NCBI GenBank assembly: GCA_028551475.1
Contig: CM052360.1
Coordinates: 20,742,682 to 20,806,681, forward strand
Source: Casuarina equisetifolia
Lineage: Eukaryota; Streptophyta; Magnoliopsida; Fagales; Casuarinaceae
Direction of reading: 5' to 3'
Length of the DNA: 64,000 bases
Shown here: piece after piece, positions 1 to 12,290 of the stretch
Layout: each line of letters starts with the position of its first letter
How positions within the stretch are numbered: the first letter of the stretch is position 1
Position numbers and translations under genes: made by a program
The notes under the pieces: model-generated
Database searches by the model: none
What the model was told of the DNA's origin: nothing
The model's input: the letters and a program-made list of their open reading frames with translations, nothing else

Positions 1-29
1 ATACTATTAGCAGCGAACGCAAGTGCCAT
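1..29 (-). CDS. Possible N-terminus of a gene running off the left edge
   Basis: On the minus strand an ATG at 27-29 opens a frame reading MALAFAANS up to the window edge. The sequence upstream of it on that strand (30-230) is moderately GC-rich with purine and pyrimidine runs, as in a plant 5' leader. The short alanine-rich start would suit an organelle transit peptide. Only nine codons are visible, so the product cannot be named and the call rests on context alone. Confidence 0.3.
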
Positions 30-1818
30 TTCTCAAGCTCTTATCCTCTCAGAGCCACCGCCAACCAAACCAGGGATGGCAAAGAACCAGAGACTGGAAA
101 AGGGGAGGAGAAAGTGACTTGGGAGGGAGGGATGATGAAAAAGACAAAAGAATATACCCAAGACAAGACGGAGAATCCAAAAAAGCTTCAAACGACGTTG
201 TTTTGTAGCAGTTCGGCCTAAAACGCTTCAAGCGTACGAGATTAAGCTTTTGTTTCTTTTCTTCTTTAATGTCTTTTTACAAATAGTAGAAAATTACTTC
301 ATCCCATAACTCAAATTTCTTATTTACAATGGTTTGAAAAGTTAGCTTAATACAAACGGATTTCTTCTCTATTTTAAAGATAATTTTTAAATAAAATTTA
401 AATAATCTGAGATTTTCACTAAGTAATTTTTAATAATTATATCCCCACTTTTGTATTTATAGATCTTCAGATACGAAATTCATGTAAGTTAGTTATTCAA
501 TATTCTATTTTCCAGAAAGACGAAACAAAAAGATGAGGCCAAATTTTGGTCCAATTTCAGGAACCCGTTTCATGCATTTGCTAGTTGATAAGAACATATC
601 AGAGAAATATACATGTGGAAAACGAAGTGGCACCTGTTTTTCTGTGCATTCTATTCCTCAATTACGAGGGAATAATCCCCCTTACGATCGTGCCCATTAT
701 TGTTGCCTGCATCACCGATTATTACAATCATAACAGTGGAAAAGAAAACTTATAGTGGTTCCTCCAAAATCACTCATTTTAACTGAATTGGGTCATGGTC
801 AAATAGGAGACCACAAGCTCAACAAATGGGAGACAAATGGTGAATTAAATGATTTTTTTTTATTTTTTATTTTTTTTACAAAAATGGCTAATTTTTAAAC
901 ACAAGTTGACATCCATGAACCATTTTGAGATTGGGTTTCAAGAAGACCCCATTGATTAGTGTCACCATCTTTTTAAAGAGCTAACAAGCTGGGCAATACT
1001 TTGGACTGGATTTTTCAGTTTTTGTCATATCCCCTGAAATATTGCCCATATAAATGGAGAAGAAGATGCAGCTTAAGCTCCATCCTACCCTCACCGACGG
1101 GAATACAGCTTTTTCTACAGTTGTCGGTCGCCAAATGAAAACACATACGGTCAAAATGGGCCTAACCATGTTCTAGCCTTTATTGTTTAGAAAAAAATAG
1201 TGACAAATCACCCAAATTCACGCACCGACACTTTCTCCCACATCGAGGATGTACAACCTGTCTGGAACAGCATGAGGCCCATTCATGGATCCAAGGTGTC
1301 AGACAAAACACCAGGCTTCCTGTCTCGCGCAGATGTCGATCCTCGCTGGCAATGATTGGTCCAGCACTCTGGCACATGTCGCCGACATTGCAGGAACAAC
1401 GAAGCCCGTGTCAAGGCAACGCGGCTAGATCTACGTGTGGGACATGCACGCGAAAATGTATAGCGGAAGAAGAAGAACACCTAAAGAAACCACCTTAGAG
1501 GATTAATCAAGTTGAATGAAAAAATAACAACCATATTTACTAATACAATGTCTGACAACTGGATTTGCAGCCTTCCGATGATGGTTTGCTATCAACAGAG
1601 ATGGCCACTTCCAAACAATCGTACGTAATACAACATTTCTGTCTAATTACAGCCAAGTGGTGTTCAGGGATGAACACTTGAACAAACAGAGAAAGTACAA
1701 AAGAGCAAAGCAAAAACGCCATGGGAAATTCTAGTCTTGATCTGAATCTTGAATTTATTCCTTATCCGAAGAGTTTTAGCGACATTGGCACCTGCCATAT
1801 CACGACGGCCGGTCCTTC
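30..1818. other. Intergenic, no gene recognised
   Basis: Nothing here reads as a known protein. 190-204 carries a near-palindromic AAACGACGTTGTTTT, a motif type often seen near plant promoters. 840-890 is T-rich. 1000-1480 is more GC-rich than its surroundings but has only short frames without family resemblance. 1540-1818 is probably the 3' untranslated region of the small gene that follows on the minus strand. Confidence 0.5.
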
Positions 1819-2259
1819 TCAAGCTCGGTTCCTCAGAAGTCCGTCGTCGAAGTTCTTCGAGTAGTTGTAGGAATCATACCTGTAGGTTTGGGGAAGTCCG
1901 ACACGGTTGGAGCCCATGAGCTTTTTGATCTCAGATCTGACCTTGTAGAAAACATGCCTCCAGCTACCTTTGTTATGAGAACCAAGCATCTTGGTTTCTT
2001 CCTCGTTCATTTCCAGATCCTCAGCGAAAATGGGCTTCTTGGAGAGAACCCAAGAACAGCCCCAGTCCCACCATTTCTTTATGGAACCGCCGGCGTATTC
2101 CCCCATGGATGACACCGACTTCGACCTGCGGAATGCCCATGAAGTTGCAGGGGCAGCTAGGGGCTGGATCTTGAGGGACAGAGATGAAAGCCTCCTGCGC
2201 AGGCCTTGCTCTGTCGAGTCAGATTGTGAGACCGGAAGGGACTGCTTGGGAGGAGGCAT
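1819..2259 (-). CDS. Small conserved plant protein of unknown function (146 aa)
   Basis: A single-exon frame of 146 codons. The N-terminal third is Ser/Arg-rich and low in complexity. The rest is compact and looks conserved: a Trp-rich KKWWDWGCSW segment near residue 60, an acidic EDLEMNEEETKMLGSHNKGSW stretch near 80-100 and VGLPQTYRYDSYNYSKNFDDG close to the C-terminus. I recall similar small proteins in many land plants with no assigned role. There is no signal peptide or membrane segment. The first Met of the frame was taken as the start. A GGT/GTG simple repeat lies just upstream (2318-2347) and is probably in the 5' leader. Function unknown. Confidence 0.75.
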   Translation of the reverse strand: MPPPKQSLPVSQSDSTEQGLRRRLSSLSLKIQPLAAPATSWAFRRSKSVSSMGEYAGGSIKKWWDWGCSWVLSKKPIFAEDLEMNEEETKMLGSHNKGSWRHVFYKVRSEIKKLMGSNRVGLPQTYRYDSYNYSKNFDDGLLRNRA

Positions 2260-2317
2260 GGCGAGTATACAAGCCTCCCTTCTGTGGTAATGGACTCCGA
2301 GAGGAGGAGAAGGAAAT

Positions 2318-2347
2318 GTGGGTGGTGGTGGTGGTGGTGGGGGTGTC
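2318..2347. repeat. GGT/GTG simple repeat
   Basis: A short run of GGT triplets ending in a G-run, about 60 bases upstream of the small minus-strand gene. Probably in its 5' leader or promoter. Confidence 0.7.
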
Positions 2348-4352
2348 AGTGTATGGACAAAGAGTGTGGAATGGGAGAAAGAGAAGGCAGGAGGAGGTGA
2401 AATGTAGCGTTCACAGCTCCATCACAGCCTGTTTATTCTTTGTTTTTTAGTTTGGCCTTTGTTCGATGCTCTGCAATTATGGTGGTGCGGTCCCATGACG
2501 TGACTATCTAATAAGCATTTACAACACTAATTTCTCCTTTGTTGATGGGGAGTTTCTCGCAGAGGTACTCCTCTTCTTTCTTACACAAGAGACTTCACTT
2601 TTACTAGTACACACAAATGTGACCTCTTTTTTCTGTTTGTAGAAAAGCCAAAGTAATCTCGTTCCTTATCTTCTATTTATAAATCAATTTCATGATAATA
2701 CATATATTTATTTTTAAGAAAATTACACAATTTTAATAAAAAAAAATATTTATTCAACTCTTAAATTAACTTTTGAATGAATGATAAATTTTTTAATATA
2801 ACATCAAAACTTAAATTAAATATGTTGTACTTTATACAATCCTAAATACAATATTATTTGGCATGTGAGATATTTATGTAAAATGAAAGTTTTATATCAA
2901 ATATGTAATCATTTATAATAAAGTTTAAATAAAGAAAATATCTTTTAATTCTTAAACTAATTTTTTTAAAATTATATTTTTAAGTTTTTCAATATTTTTG
3001 ATAGATTAAAGAATGATTTTGTTGAAATTTGATATATATATATATATATATATATATTGTGTGCATTTATAATATGCATTAAATTATAACCCAACATTCT
3101 TCAATATTTGTTTAAAAATTAAAATCATATGGAATTATGTTTATATGCTTATTTTCATGTAAAGAAACTACATGATTATATCGTAAATTTAAGCACCGAA
3201 TAGTGTGGCTAATGATTGTTAGAGTCTGGACCACATGCATCGGTACGACAACGTCTTAAGATTTTTTCGTCAGAGAAAGAAAACCACGAGAAATTGGATT
3301 GTGCGGAGAGAAGGCATGGCAGCTGGTTCTCGCATGCATGATACGGCCAGGTGTGAACGGGGACCTCCTTCGTGTCGGTTGTGGAGTCCGGATCTGCTCA
3401 CAGACACTCTCCCTCGCATGCCAAGTGGCTTGCTGTCATATTGTTTAACAGCTTCGCCGTCACCGCATGTATATTTTATTTTTAATTTATGATGTTTAAA
3501 TATTAATTAGACGGGAAGGTAATAGATTTTTTTAAAAAAAAAAATTTATAAACATGCACTCACACGCCCAAAAAATATTTACTCTCAATTAAATAATGTA
3601 TTCCATGAAAAAATAATAAGATTTAGTTTTCACCTAATAAAAAAATTTGGAAAAACTTATTTGGAGAGGCGTTATTTCTAACCTTACCACTTAAATAATA
3701 ATATATTTCAAGTACTATCAAGTCATGGAGGATCATAATACATTGTACAACTCTATTTTAATTTAATTTTCTTGTTTTGTGTGATGTTGAGAGGTAGTTT
3801 TCTATACACTTCACAATTAAAAAAACATTTTTTTTAATATTTTCTCAAAATATGCTTTAAAATATATATTTTTTGTTTCGAATAAAACGTTAGATATGAT
3901 ATTTTATAAAATAAAAAATTAAACCGTACCTATAATTGTAAAAAGTAGTCATAGACTCACCATACTTGTATTATAATATTTTTCCTCTTTTATAAATTAA
4001 TATATACACTTCCAAAAAATTACATGTAGAAACTATTTAAAAATTTAGTAGTAGTAAGTGTCTTTAAAAGATTATAATTATTTTCCTAAAACAAAGAAAG
4101 TAACATTAGAACAACTTCACATGTAATCATTGAGAGTGCTTATATAACAGATAGATCCTCTTTATTTTTCGGTCAATTTTTCTTTTGTTTACATAAAGAA
4201 AAAAGAAAGTAAGATAAAAAAAATTTATCGAAATCATTTTTTATTAGGAAATTTGTAAAACTAGCTGAAATTATATATATGTTGCAGAAAACGTACTCGG
4301 AACGATCCGTCTTAAAATAGTGTTTGGAAACAGGAAAATTGAAAATTGAAAA
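2348..4352. other. AT-rich intergenic region
   Basis: Mostly A/T-rich with homopolymer runs and an AT dinucleotide repeat at 3031-3057. A more GC-rich island at about 3190-3460 has an 85-codon open frame (3235-3492, +) that resembles nothing I know. No gene is supported. Confidence 0.6.
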
Positions 4353-4640
4353 TTGCATTTGGATGTCTTAAAAGGAAATATGCTTCGGTTATCTGCATTT
4401 CCTGTTATCTTCTTTCTTTTCGATTTGTTTTTCCTTCGGGCTGAAATCAGGAATGGGGATCATGGTGCTGGGGACCCCAATCCAGTACGAACACTAGCCA
4501 TCAAGTTCTTGCCGGGGACAGCTATACGGGAAAGCTCAGTGTGTGCGCTCATTTATTCATCTGCTCACTCGCATTCCAAATCGGTGAGATCGGAATCAAT
4601 CTCTCTTCGTTCTCAGATCAGAAATTGAGACTCGTGAAGT

Positions 4641-7600
4641 ATGGAGTACCGGAAAATCAAAGATCAGGTTCTTCTTCTTCTTCCAATTTCTTGCTTCAGT
4701 TTGGTTTATTTGGCGTAAATTGTTCGAAAGCCCTATCTCAGCTCTGGTTGATAATGACATGGTTGATTTTGTGAATTATAGGATAAAGATGGTGGTGGAG
4801 GAGAAGGCGACGTGGAGAGCTTACCAGGGAAAGCTCATTCAGTGAGTAGTGTGGATTTTGAGTGCTCGCAGTGGAAGCGCAAGTATGTGAGTTCTTCCTC
4901 TCTTTTTATTTTTATTTTTAATTTTTTGTTTCTGATTCCAACATAAAGCAAAGACAAGAAGAGTCATGCAGAGATCAATTCATATGTCTGTTTTTGGTGT
5001 TGATAGGTCCGTAGTGACACTCGCATTGACGGTTCTTACGAGTTCGCAATCGATACTTATAGTGTGGTCTAAGATAGCTGGAAAGTATGAGTACAGTGTT
5101 ACCACGGCGAATTTTATGGTAAGAAAATAATACCCAAAAAAAAAAAAATTGGCAGTTCATTATTATTGTTCGGGTTCAGTGTAGGTTTTTGGTTCAGATC
5201 TTACCAATCAAACAGATAGATGGAATGTCGTTTTCTACAGACCAACCATTTTATTTCCCTTTCTTGAATTAGGTGGAGACTCTGAAATGTGCATTATCAC
5301 TTGCTGCCTTGTCAAGGATCTGGAAAAGTGAAGGTGTTACAGAAGATAACAGGTTTTGCACGTTCTAAGAATGTTTTTTATCAAGTTTGAATTGTCACTG
5401 TCCCAGGATTGAATCCCCATGTTGTTTGTCGTGGTTACGTATTTGTATTTGTAACTTGAAATTATTATCCAAGGTTACATCGGTTGTTTTTTGGTGTTCT
5501 CAACGTACTAAATTAACTGACTTCTGCTTTGCCTGCTAGGTTGAGTACGACATTCAATGAAGTCATTGTGTACCCCATTCCTGCCGCACTTTATCTATTC
5601 AAAAACTTGCTTCAGGTTGGTTGTGGTGGCCTTTTTTTTTTCCTCTTTTGGAAGATGTAATAAAAGTTTTCTTGATTCCTGAAATATGATCATGTGTTCT
5701 ATTTTGCAGTATTACATCTTTGCATATGTTGATGCACCAGGTTATCAGATACTGAAGAACCTGAATATCATCAGTACTGGTGTTCTTTACAGAATTATAC
5801 TTAAAAAGAAGTAAGTTGTTAGTGTTGTTTATGTTTCATTTTTCACTCATTATAGAGAATAGTTACAAAAGCTCCTTAGGAGATCTGATGGATTGTCAGT
5901 TGTGGCAACTCATTTGGTTGAATGTTACTTCATTGATACTTCTGAAAATCTTGGCAGTTAAGAATGTTGGCATGAGTAGACAGGCAATCAGAGCATATCA
6001 GTTCCTTATTTTCTTTTTCATTGTCTACCTATCAAATTCAAATCCATATTGTGAATGTGAAATATGTCCATGAGCATAAGCATCTACATCAATACAATCG
6101 CTCTAGGGCAGTGTGTTTGAGGATGGAGAGTGAAGTCAACTTTTATCTCCAGTTTTATTTGGGAAAAAGCTAATATTCAAACAAATTAAAAGTTTAAGCC
6201 AAACCAAATGGTTTTTGCAAATTCTTATTATACATTGTTTCTAAATCTTTCAGGTTGAGTGAGATTCAGTGGGCAGCTTTCATCCTACTTTGTGCTGGTT
6301 GCACGACGGCACAGCTAGACTCAAGGTAAGATTGATCATGCATCTTGTGTTTCAGCATACAGCATGTTTATATTGAAGATACTCTTTGAAACACGTGTCT
6401 TGCCATTCTGCTGGACTTGTGTCATGCATGTCTATGACAGAGGACAACATTTAGTCAACCAGTTGGTGGTGGATAACTGTATTTTGGTTAATCTATATCA
6501 CTTAGTATGAATAGAAGGTATCTTGGAGCAAGTAGCCATGTGTTTGAGAAGCAGGGAACTTCGTTTCCCACTGTATATTTCTATATTATTTATGTGAAAT
6601 TCTGTTCATGTATTTTCATGTTATTGGGGCTGTGACTAAGGAATGACATTGTCTGTGCAGTTCGGATCAAGTTCTTCAAACTCCTTTTCAAGGTTGGGTG
6701 ATGGCCATAGTGAGTTACCTACAATTCTCGTGCTCTTAATTCAGCGATAGGAGGAAACCATTCTGTAGCTTTAAATACTTTTTATGATAATGGCGGGTTT
6801 TTTTTTTCCTTCCCTTTTTTCAGGTCATGGCACTGTTGAGTGGTCTTGCAGGAGTGTATACTGAGGTAAGTTTTTAAATGCAGTTTGCCCTCTAGTTTTT
6901 CGTGACTGTGCCCTCTGCATCATGTTTTGCTGGAAATCTGATCCAATATGACATGATCCAATGTTTGGATTAGTTACTAGATCTCCTAACAGACAGGTTG
7001 AAGCTTTGCGGAGCTCCTTCAAGTTAAAAAACTGAAACTTCTGATTCCAATGATCTAGAAAACATTTGAAGTAACTTGTCTTATGATTCTGGCAGGTCAT
7101 TATTAAAAAGCGTCCTTCAAGAAACATAAACGTGCAGAACTTTTGGTTGTATATCTTTGGGATGATCTTCAATGCCGTTGCTATAGTGTTCCAAGATTTT
7201 GATACAGTGACGAAGAAGTAATTTTAGCTTTCCTCTGTGTCTCCGGTTCTCTCTTACGGTTGCTCTATCATGAATCCTGTTCATTTTCCCCTGTGACTTC
7301 ATTATTAAAGGTTTTTTGGGGCCTTAGAAATGTAATATTTCTTTTCTAGTTCTGAATTTAATAAGTATTAGCTTAGAAGTTGTTGTTTCTTTGTTCAGGG
7401 GATTCTTCCATGGGTACTCATTTATTACGATTCTTATGATTCTCAACCATGCACTGAGGTATCTTACTTCCTTTCTTGGCGTCCTTGTGTTTATCAGTAG
7501 CTTTTGTTTGCTCTAGTATTTGATTTGGAGTAAATTTCTCTCTTCCAGGCACTAGGGATTCTTTTTGATTTAGTAAAGCTTTTAATAATTACTTTAGAAC

Positions 7601-9169
7601 TGTAATTGGTAGAAATGGGAAATGTAACCTACACAGTATTTGAGAACACTTTATGAGTGCATGGTTTTGTTTGCATCAATAAAGTATGTTCATGTTCTAC
7701 CACTACGTTTGATCAAAATAAAGACTTCAAATAAATGTCTTGAAAGGAACTTTTATTTATCTATCTTGAGGTCCAATTGCCCATAGAGAGACACAATAGC
7801 CACACTGTTCATGGTTTTGACCTTTGCATTCCCTTCTAGAAATGCCTTAAATTGGGGTTCACTCTCTATTTGGTGATTGATAAGAGTAGTAGCTCAATTG
7901 GGGTTAAGGTATACAAACTATAAAAAGATTAACGAAGAGTAGCCAATATGTAACAAGGGCCCCGTATTTGTTTATAAATGACATCTTTTGCGATTGTTGG
8001 TGAATCCCTTATTGTGGTGAGCGCCTTGACCTTTGAGACAGTTGATTGCTTTCCCTGTCTGTCTGATATTTGCCCAGTCCGAAGGGCTGCAGTATTTATG
8101 CAACAAAAACTGCTGCAAAAAATATTTCTTTTTCCATAGAGAAATACCTACGTTTGTCTCAAGCCTGTTTCCTACTGTCCTTTTATAGAATCTGCTGACC
8201 CATTGTCTTGTGTGCAGTGGCATTTCTGTATCAATGGTTATGAAGTATGCTGACAATATTGTGAAGGTAAGACATAAAATTTGCTTTGATAATTGCTTAA
8301 ACCTAAATGAAGTGCCTTTACATGAATCTACTTTTTGTGCCGAAGTCATTGTTGCTGCGTGTCATTCCTCTTATCAACTACCAGTGATTGTTTGGCCCAA
8401 ATGGAAATAAGGCATCTGACTCCCCCACTGATGGGAAAATTTGTGAATATATTGTCCTTATCTAGATTTCCTTATCTTCTTTTTCTGTCATAAAAAAAGG
8501 GGTGTATGCACATGATTACAAAAATGGAACAAAATACTGTGGAAGGCTAGGTGTGGTATGAGCTTATGTGGCTGAATATAGGATTTCTGTGGGGGAAATA
8601 TCTTGCTCTTTTGGAACCATTTTTTGGGTTTATTTGTTTTGCAAAAGGGTGGGTCCAAGTCGCAGCCTTCATTAGTCTTATTGATAAATAACATCATTGC
8701 TACAAGAATAATGTGACTGGTTCTCCCTAAAAATATTGTTTGGTCTTCGTTTTCTTAATGCAACTTGAGCAGTAATAACAGCACTCTCCAAATTTAATAA
8801 TATCATAATCGTGTTACTCGGAGGAACTATCCATTATTATGCCGCCATACTCATAATATGCGTCTTGTGATTGACGATCCAGTTTGTATTAAACTTGTCC
8901 ATCTTTTGCAGGTCTATTCTACGTCAGTGGCAATGCTTCTCACAGCTGTTGTATCTGTCTTTATGTTTGGCTTTCATCTTTCGCTTGCCTTTTTCCTTGG
9001 TTCAACGTAAGTAACTAATAGCTATATGTTTTATCTTGCCTTCTACATAGTCTCAATTCAGATTATGATCAATTCAGTCATTATATTTTGTTGCTTGATT
9101 TCTGTTTGTGCTTCCAGGGTTGTTTCTATTGCAGTATATCTTCATTCCACCGGAAAGACGCAGAGATAG
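4641..9169 (+). CDS. CMP-sialic acid / UDP-galactose transporter-like protein
   Basis: A nucleotide-sugar transporter of the NST/CSTLP family, expected in the Golgi membrane, where it exchanges a nucleotide sugar for the nucleotide monophosphate. Fourteen exons join in frame: 4641-4667, 4782-4882, 5007-5118, 5273-5352, 5540-5615, 5710-5810, 6254-6325, 6661-6709, 6824-6865, 7096-7217, 7399-7458, 8218-8266, 8912-9006 and 9118-9169. They give 1038 nt, a 345-residue protein. All junctions are GT-AG. The protein starts MEYRKIKDQ, has a hydrophilic cytosolic N-terminus of about 45 residues, then roughly ten hydrophobic segments. Landmarks include YQILKNLNIISTGVLYR near the middle and KYADNIVKVYSTSVAMLLTA near the end. 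It closely resembles what I recall of Arabidopsis CMP-sialic acid transporters 3/4 (At3g59360, At4g35335). Plants make little or no sialic acid, so the true substrate is probably another sugar nucleotide. Confidence 0.92.
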
Positions 9170-10478
9170 TCTCTTGCTCTCACCACCCAAATTTTATGTG
9201 AATGTAAAGGCTTATATGCTATGATTCACCCCCACCCCAACCCCCACGTTACACTCAGCTCAATGTTGGTTTAGAGCAAATTATCATGGAATAGACGGTA
9301 CATGTAACTTTCATTTACAATTAGTTCAAGATTACTAATCTAAGAGTTCTGTTTCTCTAGTTTTTACTTCATAGTTCTCGTAAAAGCAAAGTGATGAATG
9401 CATTTAAGTGTTGTTGCATAATTCGACAAGTTTCATGTGTAAAACCTTTTTGATGAATTACGTTACTATGAGAATGTTAAGGCTCGATTCCTATTCATTA
9501 GATAGTATTGTTAGAGGCTAATTTTAAAATCCCATGACAAAACAAATGAAGACTAAGTAAGGCCATGATTTGCACGACTTTTAGAAATGTGAAATAAGTT
9601 GTGTAACTTCACTAAGTTGGGGGCACAGCTCCCACTCTAATGTTGTCTTCCTTCCAAAATGCACGTATGTTTTATTGCATGTCCCAAGAACCTGTGCCCT
9701 CGGTCAAACGCCATGAAAACGCACCAGCTTACGTTGGTTATGGCGACTGTTATTTCATCAATTGTAGACCTCGAATAATACAAACAAACTTTAATAATTA
9801 ATAATTAACTTCTTAGATATAATTTGGTAAAATTATCATATTACATAAATTCGTTTGAAATTCTCATTAAAATGAAAAAAAAAACTTTTATACATTTTAA
9901 TTCAGTTTTAGGTAAAATGAACTTTCTAACGTAACTTGGCTCAAATGATAAGTGTTAATAGATATATTATCTAACTCAAAAGTTAAAATAAAAGTTAGTT
10001 AAATTTAGTATCATATAAGTGAGAATTTAAACATATTTTTTAATAATATGAGACTCATTGTCCACATTGCAATCCACTCCATAATTATTAGACATTGTCA
10101 TACAACATTTTTTGGGCAACGTATGTGCTTAACCAATGGAAGCTTATAGAAGTAGTAAGAAGAATCATGGGTTTAGATATCATGTTAAAAGATTCATTAT
10201 CAAACTTGAAAGTCAACTTGAGATTATTGCCCATATTGTAGCAATGAGATTTATGGTTTTGTGCTTGTGCTTGAACACACATGAACACATTGTCTTTGTG
10301 TTTTGATAAAGAGAACTGCTTCGTTCTGAGACTGTGCGAGAAACCTTGCAAGTTTTACCTAGTTTGTCTAGATTCCTGCCTCGGAGTAAGAAAATGAGTA
10401 TGCTTGGAACAAAAGCCTGCCACTAACCCTACCGTAAAGACTCCGTATGTCGTAAAACAATTCAATTTAATTTCTTCA
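9170..10478. other. Intergenic: transporter 3' end and protease promoter
   Basis: About 200-300 bases after 9169 are probably the transporter 3' untranslated region. The rest is AT-rich. An 87-codon minus-strand frame at 10088-10351 resembles no family and is not called. Confidence 0.5.
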
Positions 10479-10513
10479 CTCTAAAGCAACAGATGAAACC
10501 ACAACTATAAATA
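10479..10513 (+). promoter_or_regulatory. Core promoter of the XCP-type protease: TERE-like motif and TATA box
   Basis: TATAAATA at 10506-10513 lies about 70 bases before the start codon, a usual plant TATA position. Just upstream, 10479-10489 reads CTCTAAAGCAA. This is one mismatch from the tracheary-element element TERE (CTTNAAAGCNA) reported in promoters of xylem proteases. The TATA call is good; the TERE call is only suggestive. Confidence 0.55.
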
Positions 10514-10546
10514 GTTGCCCCAGCTCCTCCATCACATTCACTACTC

Positions 10547-10577
10547 TCTTCTTCTTCTTCTTCTTCTTCTTCTTCTT
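10547..10577 (+). repeat. TTC microsatellite in the XCP 5' leader
   Basis: A run of about ten TTC triplets between the TATA box and the start codon, ending a few bases before ATG at 10586. Confidence 0.85.
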
Positions 10578-10585
10578 TCACACAG

Positions 10586-11964
10586 ATGGCTTTCTCTTCG
10601 TATTCGAAGATCTTCCTTCTTGCTGTTTCAGCATCTCTCTTCGCCTATGGTGCTCTTGCTCAGGAGTTTTCAATCGTGGGTTACTCGCCGGAGCACTTGA
10701 CCTGCATTGACAAAGTCATACACCTGTTTGAATCATGGATTTCTAAACATGGCAAAACTTACAAAAGCCTGGAAGAGAAGCTGCACAGGTTCGAGATATT
10801 CAGAGACAACTTGAAGCATATTGATGAGAGAAACAAGGAGATCACTAGTTACTGGCTTGGGTTGAACGAGTTTGCAGATTTGAGCCATGAAGAGTTCAAG
10901 AACAAGTACTTGGGATTGAAATCAGAGTTAACGAGAAGAAAAGAGACCTCGGAGCCCTTCCGGTATAGAGAAGTGATGGATCTGCCCAAGTCCGTCGACT
11001 GGAGAAAGAAAGGAGCCGTTACACCGATCAAGAACCAAGGCTCATGTGGTACGTAACTCTCTCTCTCTCTCTATCTTTCTCTTCCTGCATGTATGTATCC
11101 ATGATATGGAGTAAAGATTATGAGATAATGGCCATGCAGGTAGCTGCTGGGCATTTTCAACCGTGGCAGCCGTTGAGGGCATAAACCAGATAGTCACCGG
11201 AAACTTAACCTCATTGTCCGAGCAAGAGCTGATTGACTGTGACAAAAGCTTCAACAGTGGTTGCAATGGGGGTCTGATGGATTACGCATTCGAGTACATT
11301 ATGTCCAACGGTGGACTACACAAGGAGGAAGACTATCCATATCTGATGGAGGAAGGCACTTGCGAAGAGAAGAGAGTAAGTTTCATTATCATCCAAGGAT
11401 ATATGGATTATTCAGCAAAGCTATTGGCGGAAGACCAGATTGAAGAATATATCTTCTTTATTATGTTACTAAAGCTTTTTTTTTTTTTTTTTATGGGTTG
11501 TCTTCAGGAAGAATCCGAGGTGGTGACCATAACTGGCTACCAAGACGTGCCCCAGAATGACGAAGAGAGCCTGTTGAAGGCACTGGCTCATCAGCCTCTC
11601 AGCGTTGCAATTGAGGCTTCTGGTCGGGACTTCCAATTCTACAGCGGAGTAAGCTGGATATAGCCTCTCTTCGAAGACTGACATCCTTTCATTTCAAGCT
11701 CTTCGGCTTCTTCCCTCTGATCTTCCATTTTTACTCATGGTTTTGCAGGGGATCTTCAATGGGCATTGTGGAACCGAGCTGGATCATGGAGTGGCAGCCG
11801 TTGGATACGGGTCATCGAGGGCAGGGGATTACATCATTGTGAAGAATTCCTGGGGACCAAAGTGGGGAGAGAAAGGGTACATAAGGATGAAGAGCAAGAC
11901 AGGAAAACCCGAAGGCCTTTGCGGCATCAACAAAATGGCTTCATATCCTACCAAAAAGAAATGA
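10586..11964 (+). CDS. XCP: Xylem-type papain-like cysteine protease (XCP1/XCP2-like)
   Basis: A C1A cysteine protease of the xylem cysteine peptidase group, which acts in the vacuole during autolysis of tracheary elements. Four exons (10586-11048, 11140-11375, 11508-11648, 11749-11964) give 351 residues. Residues 1-26 are a signal peptide (ends YGALAQ). The I29 prodomain follows, with an ERFNIN-type helix ([20 protein letters not shown]). The mature part begins near [15 protein letters not shown]. Gln151 and catalytic Cys157 are in QGSCGSCWAF, His293 in [11 protein letters not shown] and Asn313 in [11 protein letters not shown], so the triad is complete. There is no granulin domain. Intron 1 splits the Gly155 codon two residues before the catalytic Cys. 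The [11 protein letters not shown] start of the propeptide is typical of XCPs. XCP1 and XCP2 cannot be told apart here. Confidence 0.93.
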
Positions 11965-12290
11965 TTTACTGGTCTCCTTTGATGCCAATTGTTTTTCCTT
12001 TCAAGTATTTTCTTCTCAGGATTGATGAGTTCATACATGTATGATCTTCTCATTTTCCTCTTTCAATAAAATTGCTCAAAATTCTCTAGAAACTCTTGAT
12101 AAACATTTTCCAACCAATTCCATGCAAAATCATGTTGAGGAAAATAATGTGCTACTTGTAAAGAGTTCCCCGAGTTATTTATAAGAATAAAATACTCTAG
12201 ATGTTCAAATAAATCGTTCTTCCATGTGTTGGGCAGCAGCAACGGTTGCTTGTGTAGTCAGTGGCTGATACTGAGTACAAGATGATATTC

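Noticed and set aside
1180-1480. Overlapping short minus-strand frames
   Set aside because: No similarity to known proteins; they overlap in different frames, as expected by chance in GC-richer DNA.
3235-3492. 85-codon plus-strand frame in a GC-richer island
   Set aside because: No recognisable domain, and the end is low-complexity AT sequence. Kept only as a note in the intergenic entry.
10088-10351. 87-codon minus-strand frame
   Set aside because: AT-rich, no family resemblance, no splice or promoter support.
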